A DNA stretch of 64,000 bases from Herpetosiphon giganteus (GCF_016907925.1 NZ_JAFBCZ010000010.1:105965-169964), one strand, 5' to 3'; shown: positions 43,679-53,341, counted from the stretch's first letter. Notes: generated from the sequence alone by a model not told the origin. Program-made: numbers and translations.

Positions 43679-44170
43679 ATGCAACAAGTAATCCTTGCTT
43701 GTGGCTATGGTGGATGGCCCCAATCATTTGGCTGGCTCTATTGGTTTATTGGTTTTTGGCTAACGATAGCACTTGTTATTGTAGTGAAAGCGTGGGTTTT
43801 CCCGCGCAACCAATGGATTCAGCGGCGTGCGCCCATGCTTAAAAGTTTTTTGCTTTTTATGTCGGGGACGAGTGTGAGCATGCTTGTGTTAAGCGGCATC
43901 TATTTTCTTGCCCCATCCATGTTCAGCAATCGACTTGGATTTATCCCCACCTATCAACTGGTGTTGCTTGGGGCAATCTGTATTCACGATACGCTGATCG
44001 TGAACTATTGGCTCAAACAAAGCTATGCCCAAACCATCGGAGTTGATCCAAATCAGCAACTTCAGGTTGAGCCAGCCCAAAGCCATTGGTATCAACCGAT
44101 CGTGCTTGGATTCGGAACCAATCTTATGCTCTTTCTGGTTATTCAGGTAATGCTGAGCTTCACGAGCTAA
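43679..44170 (+). CDS. Small membrane protein, third of three related neighbours
   Basis: 163 residues, four hydrophobic segments, starting MQQVILACG and containing QQLQVEPAQSHWYQPIVLGF. It is a paralogue of the second protein. The RBS GAGGAACA precedes the ATG. Its G+C is higher than that of the second copy. Unknown function. Confidence 0.7.
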   Translation: MQQVILACGYGGWPQSFGWLYWFIGFWLTIALVIVVKAWVFPRNQWIQRRAPMLKSFLLFMSGTSVSMLVLSGIYFLAPSMFSNRLGFIPTYQLVLLGAICIHDTLIVNYWLKQSYAQTIGVDPNQQLQVEPAQSHWYQPIVLGFGTNLMLFLVIQVMLSFTS

Positions 44171-44206
44171 TGCCATTGTTCGCACGGATCCAAAAGGGTG
44201 TTGATT

Positions 44207-44935
44207 ATGACTCTACTGAATAATGCACTTGTAGCCTCAATTGAACCAGATGAGTACGACCCTTGGCTTAGCCTGCGCTATCAAACACCACAGCAGCAAA
44301 TCATGCTCTATAGCGGCTCAATCTCTCACAGTGGCCTATTTAATGACGATCAAACTGAACGTTGCGCAGATTTCAATTTTGGTAATAGCAAGCTGATCCT
44401 ACCCTATCGCCTCAGGCGGTTTACCGAATGGCTTGTTTTTGTGCCGCTGATCGATCACACTACAGAGCTTGACGATTTTTGGGTGTATCACGCCCAGTTT
44501 GGGCAAGGGTTGCTAATTCCCCAACACAGCTGGGATGCGGTTTGGCAAGCAGCGGGATTTAATGTTCGCAGCGTGACAAGCATTCCTCTGGCAACAAATG
44601 CTGATCTGCAATTGCTTTGGTTGCTGACAAGCCAATTTAAGCAAGCTCCACCAGCCATGACGGGGCTAAAAACCTATATCAACGCGCTTCAGCAGGCAAT
44701 TCTTGCAGAAGCGCCAACCCATCAGCCTTCGATTAAACAGCTGCTGCAAGCAATGCTTGATCAGCAACTGCTGCTTGAGCCAACTGCAAGTCCGCAGCTC
44801 GGCGAAGGCCTGACGATTACTGCTTACTGGACTGACCACCAGCAGCGAATTCAGGAATGGCCAGCGCTTATCGTCCAGCAGCATCAGCCTTACCTGCTGA
44901 TTTTTGGCCAGCTGGTTAAGATTCTCAAAGCCTAA
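44207..44935 (+). CDS. Hypothetical protein, 242 residues
   Basis: The ATG at 44207 has AAGGG eight bases upstream. The protein is soluble and Gln- and Leu-rich, without signal or membrane segment. I do not recognise the family. It follows the three small membrane proteins on the same strand by 36 bp, so it may belong with them, perhaps as a cytoplasmic partner. Confidence 0.6.
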   Translation: MTLLNNALVASIEPDEYDPWLSLRYQTPQQQIMLYSGSISHSGLFNDDQTERCADFNFGNSKLILPYRLRRFTEWLVFVPLIDHTTELDDFWVYHAQFGQGLLIPQHSWDAVWQAAGFNVRSVTSIPLATNADLQLLWLLTSQFKQAPPAMTGLKTYINALQQAILAEAPTHQPSIKQLLQAMLDQQLLLEPTASPQLGEGLTITAYWTDHQQRIQEWPALIVQQHQPYLLIFGQLVKILKA

Positions 44936-45070
44936 AGTAGGGGCAGTTTGCGGACAAAAACTGATATGTTGCTGAAAATGCTGAGAGTTACTTGAAAAAG
45001 GGAACACAATTGGCCTCGTATCCGTTATGATAAGACAGCCGAAACGATTTTAGTGTGTGGAGTATTGGGT

Positions 45071-47383
45071 ATGCGCTGGATACGCTGGTGTTGGCTGCTG
45101 TTGCTGATAGCCCTACCGATCAGTGCAGCATCGGGCCAAGAGCAATCAAATAATGGGCTAGTTTGGCAAGTTGAGCCAGTATTTGGCACCACCTATCGCC
45201 CTGGCGAGTGGATGGCCTTGCGGGTCAAGGTGAGCAATACTGGCGTTGATCGCACGGTTGAAATTCACGTTGGCAACTACAATGTTGAGCTTGATGTACC
45301 TGGCGGCAGCCAAAAAGAAACTTTGATGTATGGTCAGTTTGATCAAGCGTTTCGCGTGCCAATGGCGCTGTATTTAAATGGCGAAAAACGCGAAACCGCC
45401 ACGCTTCAGTTGCGCTCAACCGATCGCCCGATGGTGGCAACCTTGTTGGAGCAACCGTTGCCCCAACTGACCAAGGTGGTGCTGGTTGCGACTGATAGCA
45501 AGCAATTGCCGAATTCGGCGATTGGCCTCGATATGCTCAATGGCATTGCGCTCAATCAGCGGGCGTGGGGCGAGCTATCGCCAGAACAACACCAAGCAAT
45601 CAAGCAATGGGTCAATAATGGCGGGATGTTGTTGGTCGAGCCAAATCTGCTTGAAGATTTGCCAGCCGACCTCCAACCAGCCCAAGTTGCAGGCGAGCAA
45701 GCGATTGCTACCACAACCTTGAGCCAAGTATTTCTCCAGCCGTTTAATGAAGCAAGCTTGAATATTGCCCTGCTTCAGCCAAATAATCAATCGGCTGCGA
45801 GCCTGAAGCAAGATCAAACGCCGATTTTTGTTAAACGCCCAGTTGGCAAAGGCTTTGTCATCGCGATCGCGTTTAATCTCGATCAACAGGAAATTGTCGC
45901 TTGGCGTGGCTACGAAAATATGCTGGTTTCGCTCTTGCCGCAACAGCAAAATACTGGCTGGATGGGAATGGGCAGCAGCGAAAACTCAATTCGTGATAGC
46001 AATGCACCAGCCTTGCTCAACAATTTACCAGCGCTTGACCTGCCACCACTCAAAACCTTGTTAATTCTGTTAGGGATTTATATTGTGTTGGCTGGGCCAG
46101 TGACCTACCTCGTGTTGCGGCGGCTTGATCGCATGGCCCTCGCATGGCTGACAATTCCCGCATTAACCTTGATTTTTGCCGTGCTGGCCTATGGAATTGG
46201 CTCAAAACAACGGGGAACTGATATTTTGGTTCATGATGTGGCCTTAATCTACCCCGATTCTGATGCCAATGCGACCGTGCTTGGCTATGCAGGGATTTTC
46301 TCGCCTGTGCGTGATGAATATCAAGTAACGATCAAAAACGGGGCCTACCCACGGCCACTGTTGGTCAACCCGAATATGGGCGGCAATAATGGCGGGGTCA
46401 ATGCAACGCGGGCACTTTATAGCCATCAACCAGGCGATATTCGCAACTTGACGATCAATCAATGGTCGATGGAAATGTTTGCTTATGAACAAAGCATCAG
46501 CGATGCGCCACATGTGCAAATCGAAATCAGCATGCAAGAAAAGAAAATCATTGGCACCGTGCGCAATCCCAGCAAATATAAACTCAACGAAGCTGCATTT
46601 ATTATGTTAGGTAACGCCCAAAAGTTTGGCACAATCGAGCCAGGCGCTGAAAAATCGATTGAATTACAAATTAACAATAATCCTTCGATGTCGGGCGCAA
46701 GCTATTTGCTGTTTCAAAAAGAGCTTGATGCTGGCTATCAAACGCCATCAGGCCCACCGCGTGACCTGTTGGCCAAAACCCAAGCGCTTGATATTGCGCT
46801 GCCCAACACCTATAGCGCAATTGACCGCAACGCCGTGTTTGTAGCCTTCGTCGATTTCAATCAATCGGTGGTTGATTTGCCCGAAAAACGCTTTGCAGCA
46901 ACCCAACGCAGCTTGTTAGTGCAATATCCACAATTAAGCTATAGCCAAAATGTGGTTGAACTCAACAACAACTGGTTCAGCTATACCATGGAAGAAGATC
47001 CCAATATGGGCATGGGTTCGGCGTGTACCACCAGTGCCCGAGGCTCAGGCACAAGCATTTCGCAAAAAACTGGCATCATCCAACTTAACTTACCAGCAAC
47101 GCTTAGTTCAATCGAAGCCCAATCGCTGCGCTTTTTGCCAACGATCGATGGCGGCATGGTCGCACCCAACAAAGTTACCTACGAACTTTATAATTGGGTT
47201 ACTGGGCAATGGGATGGGCTAAGCTTCAAAAATGGCGCGCTTGACCTCACCACCAACCCAAGCGATTATTTACAACAAGGCAGTTTGCGCATGCGCTACA
47301 CCATCGATCCATCGATCGACACTACTGCTGGGTTGTGGGGCTGTTTCTCGGTTGGGCCGGTGCTTACGGGAGTGGTCAAATGA
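45071..47383 (+). CDS. Large membrane subunit of an ABC system, with GATase-like extracellular domain
   Basis: 770 residues from the ATG at 45071, with GGAG eight bases upstream. A signal peptide (about 1-25), an Ig-like beta domain, a GATase1-like domain (about 150-290; LSPEQHQAIKQWVNNGGMLL), then two membrane helices (about 330-390) and a large C-terminal beta domain are seen. It overlaps the next gene (ATPase) as ATGA. The set large subunit-ATPase-permease resembles GldG/GldA/GldF-like systems in layout, but sequence identity to gliding proteins cannot be judged here. I do not claim that function. Confidence 0.75.
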   Translation: MRWIRWCWLLLLIALPISAASGQEQSNNGLVWQVEPVFGTTYRPGEWMALRVKVSNTGVDRTVEIHVGNYNVELDVPGGSQKETLMYGQFDQAFRVPMALYLNGEKRETATLQLRSTDRPMVATLLEQPLPQLTKVVLVATDSKQLPNSAIGLDMLNGIALNQRAWGELSPEQHQAIKQWVNNGGMLLVEPNLLEDLPADLQPAQVAGEQAIATTTLSQVFLQPFNEASLNIALLQPNNQSAASLKQDQTPIFVKRPVGKGFVIAIAFNLDQQEIVAWRGYENMLVSLLPQQQNTGWMGMGSSENSIRDSNAPALLNNLPALDLPPLKTLLILLGIYIVLAGPVTYLVLRRLDRMALAWLTIPALTLIFAVLAYGIGSKQRGTDILVHDVALIYPDSDANATVLGYAGIFSPVRDEYQVTIKNGAYPRPLLVNPNMGGNNGGVNATRALYSHQPGDIRNLTINQWSMEMFAYEQSISDAPHVQIEISMQEKKIIGTVRNPSKYKLNEAAFIMLGNAQKFGTIEPGAEKSIELQINNNPSMSGASYLLFQKELDAGYQTPSGPPRDLLAKTQALDIALPNTYSAIDRNAVFVAFVDFNQSVVDLPEKRFAATQRSLLVQYPQLSYSQNVVELNNNWFSYTMEEDPNMGMGSACTTSARGSGTSISQKTGIIQLNLPATLSSIEAQSLRFLPTIDGGMVAPNKVTYELYNWVTGQWDGLSFKNGALDLTTNPSDYLQQGSLRMRYTIDPSIDTTAGLWGCFSVGPVLTGVVK

Positions 47384-48333
47384 GCGAATTAGCGATTCAA
47401 ACTGTTGATTTACTGCGCCGCTATGGCAAATATACTGCTGTCAATAAGCTTAACTTAACCATCGCGACTGGCAGTATTTTTGGCTTTCTCGGCCCAAACG
47501 GCGCTGGCAAAACCACAACCTTGCGCATGCTGGCAGGCTTGCTTGAGCCAAGCAGCGGCCAAGTCTTTTTGCATGGCCAACTGATTCAAAAAACCAGCAC
47601 GGCGGCAGCCATCGTTGGCTATATGCCCGATTTCTTTGGGGTTTACGACGATCTGCGGGTTTGGGAATATCTCGATTTCTATGCGCGTTGCCATGGAATT
47701 GAGCCAGCCAAGCGCAAAAGCACTGTCGATGGCTTGCTTGATTTGGTTGATCTGAGCGACAAGCGCAATGCCTTTGTGCAACACCTGAGCCGTGGGATGC
47801 AACAGCGCTTGTGCTTGGCTCATGCGCTTGTGCACGACCCCAAAATTTTGTTGCTCGATGAACCAGCAAGCGGCCTCGACCCCCAAGCACGAGTCGAATT
47901 ACGCGAGTTGCTGCGCACCCTACGCGATATGGGCAAAACGATTATTCTTAGCTCGCATATTTTGAATGAGCTAGAAGATATTTGTACCAATTTCGGGATT
48001 ATGGCGCGTGGCCAATTACTGGCCCAAGGCTCACTTGAAACCTTGCGCCAACGCAGCCGCCCAGCCCTGCAAATCAAAGTGCTTGATGATTTAGAGCGGG
48101 CGATGCGCTTGATTGGCGCTCAATCAGGCGTGTTGCGGGTACTTGAACCAGCAGAAGAAACGCCCAACCTGATCGAAGTCGAATTTGATGGCAATGAGCA
48201 GCAAGCATCACAGTTGCTGCTTAATTTAGCGCGCGCCGAGTTGCCAATTGCCGATTTCCATCGCGAAGACGATTCGCTCGAACGGCTCTTTTTGCAGCTT
48301 GTCAATGACCATGTTACGGAGGAACAGCTATGA
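47380..48333 (+). CDS. ABC transporter ATP-binding protein
   Basis: 317 residues from the ATG at 47380, with GGGAG seven bases upstream. Walker A FLGPNGAGKTTTLRML, signature HLSRGMQQRLCLAHAL and Walker B ILLLDEPASGLD are present. The C-terminal 90 residues form the extra domain typical of CcmA/NatA/GldA-type ATPases. It overlaps both neighbours by four bases (ATGA), so the three genes are translationally coupled. Confidence 0.93.
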   Translation: MSELAIQTVDLLRRYGKYTAVNKLNLTIATGSIFGFLGPNGAGKTTTLRMLAGLLEPSSGQVFLHGQLIQKTSTAAAIVGYMPDFFGVYDDLRVWEYLDFYARCHGIEPAKRKSTVDGLLDLVDLSDKRNAFVQHLSRGMQQRLCLAHALVHDPKILLLDEPASGLDPQARVELRELLRTLRDMGKTIILSSHILNELEDICTNFGIMARGQLLAQGSLETLRQRSRPALQIKVLDDLERAMRLIGAQSGVLRVLEPAEETPNLIEVEFDGNEQQASQLLLNLARAELPIADFHREDDSLERLFLQLVNDHVTEEQL

Positions 48334-49433
48334 GCAATCGTGCGGCGAGCAGGCGTTGGAGCTTGCAACCAAACCCAATTGTGGTCAAAGAGCTACGTTC
48401 GCGCATGCGCGGTGGTCGAGCCTTTATCTTGCTCACTGGCTTTTTGCTGGGCTTGGGCTTGGTTGGCTATGGCTTGTTTCTGCGGGCCACCAGCGGCCAA
48501 AACAACGGCGCACCAATTTTTAGCGCCCAAGTTGGCCAAACCCTGTTTGCAGGCTTAGCCTTTATGTTGCTGTTTTTGGTGATTTTAATTGCGCCAGCAG
48601 TAACGGTTGGCGCGATTAGCAGCGAGCGCGAACGCCTTACCTACGAAATGTTGATCGCCACCAATTTGCCATCGCATCGCTTGTTATGGGGCAAATTGAT
48701 CTCAGCGCTATCGTACATTGCGCTCTTGCTTTTGGCGGCAATTCCGCTTGGCAGCATTGTCTTTCTCTTTGGTGGGATCACGTTGAGCCATGTCATCCAA
48801 GCAGCAGTCATTATTGTGCTGAGTGCAATCACCAGTGCCATGCTTGGCATTTGGGCCTCGGCCATGACCGGCAAAACCGGGCGGGCAGCGGTCGTCAGCT
48901 ATGTGATTATTGGCTTGGTGCTTGGCGGCTTCTTGTTTGGAGCCGAAATCTGGACCAATCGCACCACCGATCCAGTGCCAACTGGGTTATTAGCGCCCAA
49001 CCCGATTAGCGCCTTGGCTTCGAGCCTTGGTACCTTATCAGGGCCAGGTAGCGGCGGCGGCATAACCACCATGCGCGCATTCGAAGCAATTCCAATGGCG
49101 GCTGGCGGTGGGCCTGGTTGGTGGCCAGGCAGCAACCCCTTCAGCAATACGGGCCTCAATTTTCCTGGTTGGCGAACGTTTTCGATTGGCATTTACCCAG
49201 CAACCGATCAATTTGGGCCTGATGGCATGCCAATTATTGCTGAGCCACGTTCGGTTTGGCGCATTACCATCATCATTTTGATTATGGCATGTCTGGGCTT
49301 CTTTTGGATGGCGCTGCATGCCGTCAAACCACGCCGCCGCTGGTGGCCAACCTGGGGCGACGCAGCAATGCTCTCAGTCACCTCGCTCAGCTTGCTTGGT
49401 TTAGGCTTTTGGATTGGCTGGTGGTTCCGTTAG
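48330..49433 (+). CDS. ABC-2-type permease
   Basis: 367 residues with about seven hydrophobic segments, starting with a basic cytoplasmic stretch and NPIVVKELRSRMRGGRAFIL, a typical ABC-2 permease N-terminus. A Gly-rich loop lies at about 230-270. It follows the ATPase with a four-base overlap. The set probably moves or assembles a substrate in the envelope. A hairpin follows. Confidence 0.88.
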   Translation: MSNRAASRRWSLQPNPIVVKELRSRMRGGRAFILLTGFLLGLGLVGYGLFLRATSGQNNGAPIFSAQVGQTLFAGLAFMLLFLVILIAPAVTVGAISSERERLTYEMLIATNLPSHRLLWGKLISALSYIALLLLAAIPLGSIVFLFGGITLSHVIQAAVIIVLSAITSAMLGIWASAMTGKTGRAAVVSYVIIGLVLGGFLFGAEIWTNRTTDPVPTGLLAPNPISALASSLGTLSGPGSGGGITTMRAFEAIPMAAGGGPGWWPGSNPFSNTGLNFPGWRTFSIGIYPATDQFGPDGMPIIAEPRSVWRITIIILIMACLGFFWMALHAVKPRRRWWPTWGDAAMLSVTSLSLLGLGFWIGWWFR

Positions 49434-49476
49434 ACTAGGTTCAAGCGCCAATCCATAGCTCAAATACACGATTAAA

Positions 49477-49510
49477 CATCAACCCCGCGCCAATTGGCAC
49501 GGGGTTGATG
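49477..49510 (+). terminator. Hairpin after the ABC operon
   Basis: A perfect 11 bp stem CATCAACCCCG/CGGGGTTGATG with a 12-base loop, between convergent genes. There is little T-run on either side. Confidence 0.6.
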
Positions 49511-49530
49511 CATTGGAAGAAAAGACCAGG

Positions 49531-50778
49531 TTAGGGAGTTGCGGTTGGTTGTTGCAAGGTTGGCGTAATGCCCGTGGTTGCAGTTGCCAACGGCGCAGCA
49601 GTTAATGGAGCTAAGGTTGTAGTTGGCTGGGTTGTTGGCATCAACGATGGCACGGCCACCACATTTTGGCTTGGCGTTGCCGTCGTATCAGGAAACAGCA
49701 AGCTCATTGGGGGCAACTTGAAGAAATACAATACCCCTAAGAGCGCCGCCAACACAACCAACGAACCTAAAATGCCCCACCCCGATAAACCACCGCCTTC
49801 GGCCTTGGCAGCAGCGCGAGGCGCAGACGCAGCAGGGCGGGCATGAGCCTCGGCCATCGCTGGAGTCAAACGACCTGAAGCAGTCAGCGGCACGTGCTGT
49901 AGGGTTTCATCATCGTGCATACCAACTACCGCCATAGGCTTGGTGCCAGTTGGTCCAGCAGGCAACTCAAATTCCTCGGTGATCGGGTCGGCACTGCGGG
50001 CTGGCGTAGTCAATGGCTGGTTTAATAATGTTTCCAATAATGGATCATTAGCTTCAAGCTCATCAAGCTCGTCGACTTCGACCAACAAGGCAGTGATATT
50101 ATCGTAGCCACCAACCCCATTGGCCAGATCGATCAGCTTTGGCACAATCTGATCGAATGGCAATGTATTGATCGTACGTAAAATGGTTGCCTCATCAACG
50201 AAGCCATGCAAGCCGTCAGACGAGATCAAAAAGCGATCGCCAACCTGAACAGGCTCGCGAAACACATCAACTTGAACCTCGCGTTGATGCCCAACGGCGC
50301 GGGTAATGATGTTTTTGATCTTCGATTGTGACGCTTGTTCGCGGGTCATTAAGCCTGCGCGAACTTGCTCTTCAACAAATGAGTGATCAACCGTAACTTG
50401 GCGCATCGAGTTATTGCGAATTAAATAGGCTCGACTATCGCCAACATTGGCCAGAAACGCTACATTTTTGAAAACCAGCAAGGCCACCGAGGTGGTTCCC
50501 ATATTGCCACGGCCACGGTCAAACACAGCCTGATTCGCACTCACGATAGACGTAGTGAGGGCCTTGGGAATATCGGTTTGAACAACGTTCGGAAATGTTG
50601 CCAACATGGTTTGCACAGCCGTTTGACTGGCGACTTCGCCAGCTAAATGACCGCCCATGCCATCGCAAACAACAAAAAGTTGGATTCCGTTTGGTAGCGG
50701 GTCGCCCACGCCATAGGCATCTTGGTTAACTTCGCGTGAACGCCCAATGTCGGTTTGTGCGCTGTGGCGTAGCTTCAT
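49531..50778 (-). CDS. PP2C-family protein phosphatase with membrane helix and Thr/Pro tail
   Basis: 415 residues from the ATG at 50778, with AGGAG five bases upstream. The PP2C domain (about 1-240) has NQDAYGVGD, CDGMGGH, GDSRAYLIR, SSDGLHGF and YDNITALLVE, including the metal-binding aspartates. After a linker there is one membrane helix (WGILGSLVVLAALLGVLYFF), then a short Thr/Pro-rich tail that would be outside. So it is a membrane-bound serine/threonine phosphatase with a cytoplasmic catalytic domain. Its partner kinase is not in the window. Confidence 0.9.
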   Translation of the reverse strand: MKLRHSAQTDIGRSREVNQDAYGVGDPLPNGIQLFVVCDGMGGHLAGEVASQTAVQTMLATFPNVVQTDIPKALTTSIVSANQAVFDRGRGNMGTTSVALLVFKNVAFLANVGDSRAYLIRNNSMRQVTVDHSFVEEQVRAGLMTREQASQSKIKNIITRAVGHQREVQVDVFREPVQVGDRFLISSDGLHGFVDEATILRTINTLPFDQIVPKLIDLANGVGGYDNITALLVEVDELDELEANDPLLETLLNQPLTTPARSADPITEEFELPAGPTGTKPMAVVGMHDDETLQHVPLTASGRLTPAMAEAHARPAASAPRAAAKAEGGGLSGWGILGSLVVLAALLGVLYFFKLPPMSLLFPDTTATPSQNVVAVPSLMPTTQPTTTLAPLTAAPLATATTGITPTLQQPTATP

Positions 50779-50829
50779 CGATACTCCTGTCAATCCCGGG
50801 ACGATTTACATCGTGAGTGTATCGGCGCG

Positions 50830-50858
50830 AGTATAGCATAGGCCGTACTATGCGGCAA
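50830..50858 (-). promoter_or_regulatory. Promoter of the PP2C gene
   Basis: On the minus strand TTGCCG (50853-50858) and TATACT (50830-50835) are 17 bp apart, about 50 bp before the start. Confidence 0.65.
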
Positions 50859-51005
50859 CAATTGATTCACGGCGTAAAATACATTTTGAGCTATTTTTGT
50901 TATTGTATTGATCATCTGGGTGAATGTCTATAGGCAGAAAGCCCAAAAAGCCCTGTGCTATAATTGCGCAATTAAAGATCCGCATGAAAGGTATTGGTTT
51001 TTTGT

Positions 51006-51962
51006 ATGGCATTTGCAATCGGGATTGATCTCGGTGGTACCCATTTACGGGCTGCCTTAGTAGACCGAGAAGGTGAAATTCTTGCCCATGAACGGATTCG
51101 GACCGAAGCCCACGAAGGTGCCGAAGCAGTAGTTGGTCGGATTACGCAATTAATTAACGCCATGATCGCTGCGGCGAATGGTGAAACAATTGTCGGCGTT
51201 GGCATCGCCGCCCCAGGCCCGCTTAACCCTTTTACGGGCACGGTCATTACTATGCCCAATTTGCCAGGCTGGGAGAACTTTCCGATCCGCGAACGAATCG
51301 CCGCTCAAGTGCCCTTCCCCGTTGTGCTGGGCAACGATGCCAACCTTGCAGCAGTTGGCGAATGGTTGTTCGGTGGCGGGCGGGGCATGCAAAATATGAT
51401 CTATGTCACAATTAGCACTGGCGTTGGCGGCGGCGTTATTTGCGATGGCCGTTTGTTGCTTGGCTACAATGGCTTTGCTGCCGAAGTTGGCCACATGGTG
51501 CTCGACCCTCACGGCTTTGCTCCAGCTACGCCTACGCCAGCAGGCTCGTGGGAAGCCTTGGCATCGGGCACGTTTTTGGCCTACCACGCCGCCGAAGCGA
51601 TGCGCGCTGGCACGGAAACAGTGCTTAATCAATTAACAACCCCCGATGCAGTGACGACCCATCATTTGGATCTCGCGGCCCAACAAGGCGACGAGTTGGC
51701 AATTCGCTTGATCGAAAACGCTGGTTTTTGGTCGGGCATCGCCTTTGTCAATCTCTTGCATATGTTCAGCCCTGAGGCAATTTTCGTGGGTGGCGGGGTC
51801 TCCAACTTAGGCGATCGCCTGCTCAACCCAGCGCGGGCCGAAATTAGCAAACGCGCCTTGCCTGGCTATCGCAATGTGCCAATTCATCAAACCAAAATGG
51901 GCGATAACCTTGGCGTGCTCGGCGCAGCTGCCTATGCATTTAGCTCAGTCGAATTCGCCTAG
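51006..51962 (+). CDS. ROK-family sugar kinase lacking the zinc-binding cysteines
   Basis: 318 residues from the ATG at 51006; a TTG/ATG extension to 50994 is possible. ATP loop IGIDLGGTHLRAALVD, catalytic GNDANLAAVGE and STGVGGGVI are present, so it is probably an active glucokinase-type enzyme. The ROK zinc site (H-x9-11-CxCGxxGCxE) keeps its histidine in EVGHMVLDPHG but has no cysteine: TPTPAGSWEALASG stands where the CxCGxxGC motif is expected. A TATAAT lies 42 bp upstream. Substrate is inferred as glucose or a related hexose. Confidence 0.88.
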   Translation: MAFAIGIDLGGTHLRAALVDREGEILAHERIRTEAHEGAEAVVGRITQLINAMIAAANGETIVGVGIAAPGPLNPFTGTVITMPNLPGWENFPIRERIAAQVPFPVVLGNDANLAAVGEWLFGGGRGMQNMIYVTISTGVGGGVICDGRLLLGYNGFAAEVGHMVLDPHGFAPATPTPAGSWEALASGTFLAYHAAEAMRAGTETVLNQLTTPDAVTTHHLDLAAQQGDELAIRLIENAGFWSGIAFVNLLHMFSPEAIFVGGGVSNLGDRLLNPARAEISKRALPGYRNVPIHQTKMGDNLGVLGAAAYAFSSVEFA

Positions 51963-52052
51963 TTCTCTGACAAGCCGCTCGGTTCCAAAGTATCCCGCCA
52001 ACGCGTCTTTGGGTCTTGGCGGCTTGGCGTTTTTAGCACAAAGGATGTCAGC

Positions 52053-52949
52053 ATGTCGCTTAGGATTCGCCGCAGTGAAATGACCTGCCCCGCGCATAGC
52101 CTCGCCATGATCAGCAAAGCAGCTGTTTCTGAGGCCGATGAAGTGATTATCGATTTGGAAGATGCGTGTGCAGTTTCACAAAAAATTGCTGCCCGCGCTA
52201 CGGTTATTCAGGCCTTGCAAACGCTTGATTTTGGCCAAAAGCTGGTGGCGGTGAGGCCAAACGCTGTCCAAACTCATTATCACTATCGCGATGTGGTCGA
52301 AATTGTCGAGGCTGCTGGAGCCAAAATCGATGTGCTGGTGATTCCGAAAATCGAAACTGGCGATGATGTGCGCTTTGTTGATCGTTTGCTGAGCCAAATC
52401 GAAGCCAACATTGGCCTCGCTGTTGGTTCGATTAAGCTTGAAGTATTAATTGAAGGGACGCGGGCGTTGCAAGCAGTTGAGCAGATTGCTAACGCCTCGC
52501 CACGGTTGGAGAGCCTCATTTTCGGCTTGGCCGATTATGCAGGTGATTTGGGCGCACGTTCCGCTGACGATCAATGGGGCATATTTGCCTATCCCAAGCA
52601 CAAAATGCTGGTTGCCGCCAAAGCGGCTGGGCTGGCGGCGATTGATAATGTAACGTTTGCCTTCCGCGACCCTGAAGCTTGCCAACGCGATGCTGAGCTG
52701 GCCGCTGCGATGGGTTTCGATGGCAAATGGGCAATTCATCCAGCCCAAGTGCCAATCATCAACCAAGCCTTTTTGCCAACTGCCGCCGAAATCGCCGAGG
52801 CCCAACGCTTAATCAACGCCTACGCCGCCGCCGATCAAGATGCAGGATTGGGCGCAATTGCAATTGATGATCAGATGATCGATGCGGCAAGCTTGCGGGT
52901 GCATGCCAAAAAATTAGCGCTCGCCCAACGCGCAGGCTTATTAGAATAG
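52053..52949 (+). CDS. HpcH/HpaI aldolase (CitE-like) CoA-ester lyase
   Basis: 298 residues. The CitE fold is shown by EVIIDLEDAC, AVRPNAVQTHY, VLVIPKIETGDD and FGLADYAGDLGARS, with the acid residues of the Mg site in LIEG. The family cleaves citryl-, malyl- or citramalyl-CoA. In Chloroflexus such lyases act in the 3-hydroxypropionate cycle, but the exact substrate here cannot be read. AAGGA lies seven bases before the ATG. It follows the ROK gene on the same strand by 90 bp. Confidence 0.87.
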   Translation: MSLRIRRSEMTCPAHSLAMISKAAVSEADEVIIDLEDACAVSQKIAARATVIQALQTLDFGQKLVAVRPNAVQTHYHYRDVVEIVEAAGAKIDVLVIPKIETGDDVRFVDRLLSQIEANIGLAVGSIKLEVLIEGTRALQAVEQIANASPRLESLIFGLADYAGDLGARSADDQWGIFAYPKHKMLVAAKAAGLAAIDNVTFAFRDPEACQRDAELAAAMGFDGKWAIHPAQVPIINQAFLPTAAEIAEAQRLINAYAAADQDAGLGAIAIDDQMIDAASLRVHAKKLALAQRAGLLE

Positions 52950-53341
52950 TTGATGAATGCTGGTGAAGCCCCCTCTCCCACTGAACGCGGGCGAGGAGGA
53001 GCCGACCATTGTATACCAACGAATTGTCCAAGAACCACACCATCAAAAGCCCCTCGCCCGTTGAACGGGAGAGGGGTTGGGGTGAGGGGATCTTAACAAC
53101 CGACCTTTGAAAGTCAGCCCCCTCTCCCACTGAACGCGGGCGAGGAGGAGCCGACCATTGTATACCAACGAAAAATTGCGCCAAAACTACGGGATTAAAG
53201 CCCCTCGCCCATTCAACGGGCGAGGGGTTGGGGTGAGGGGAACGGATCTCACTAGCCATAACTCAATCAATTTCGTGCCTCATGATATACTGTGAGCAGA
53301 CTGACATTGCAAGCCCTCACACATAGGACATAAAAAACACA
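52950..53341. repeat. Tandem REPIN-like repeats upstream of lepA
   Basis: No gene in 392 bp. A unit of about 149 bp begins GCCCCCTCTCCCACTGAACG at 52968 and again at 53117. Each unit has a GC-rich palindrome at both ends (CCCTCTCCC and GGGAGAGGGG types), with GCCGACCATTGTATACCAAC inside. A TATACT with extended TGA (53286-53291) before lepA is a likely promoter. Confidence 0.8.

Noticed and set aside
47450..47890. Two overlapping minus-strand frames in the ABC ATPase gene
   Set aside because: Shadows of a well-supported gene on the plus strand.
52813..53259. Minus-strand frame of 148 residues
   Set aside because: It lies across REPIN-like repeats and the end of the CitE-like gene on the opposite strand, with a low-complexity, repeat-derived sequence.
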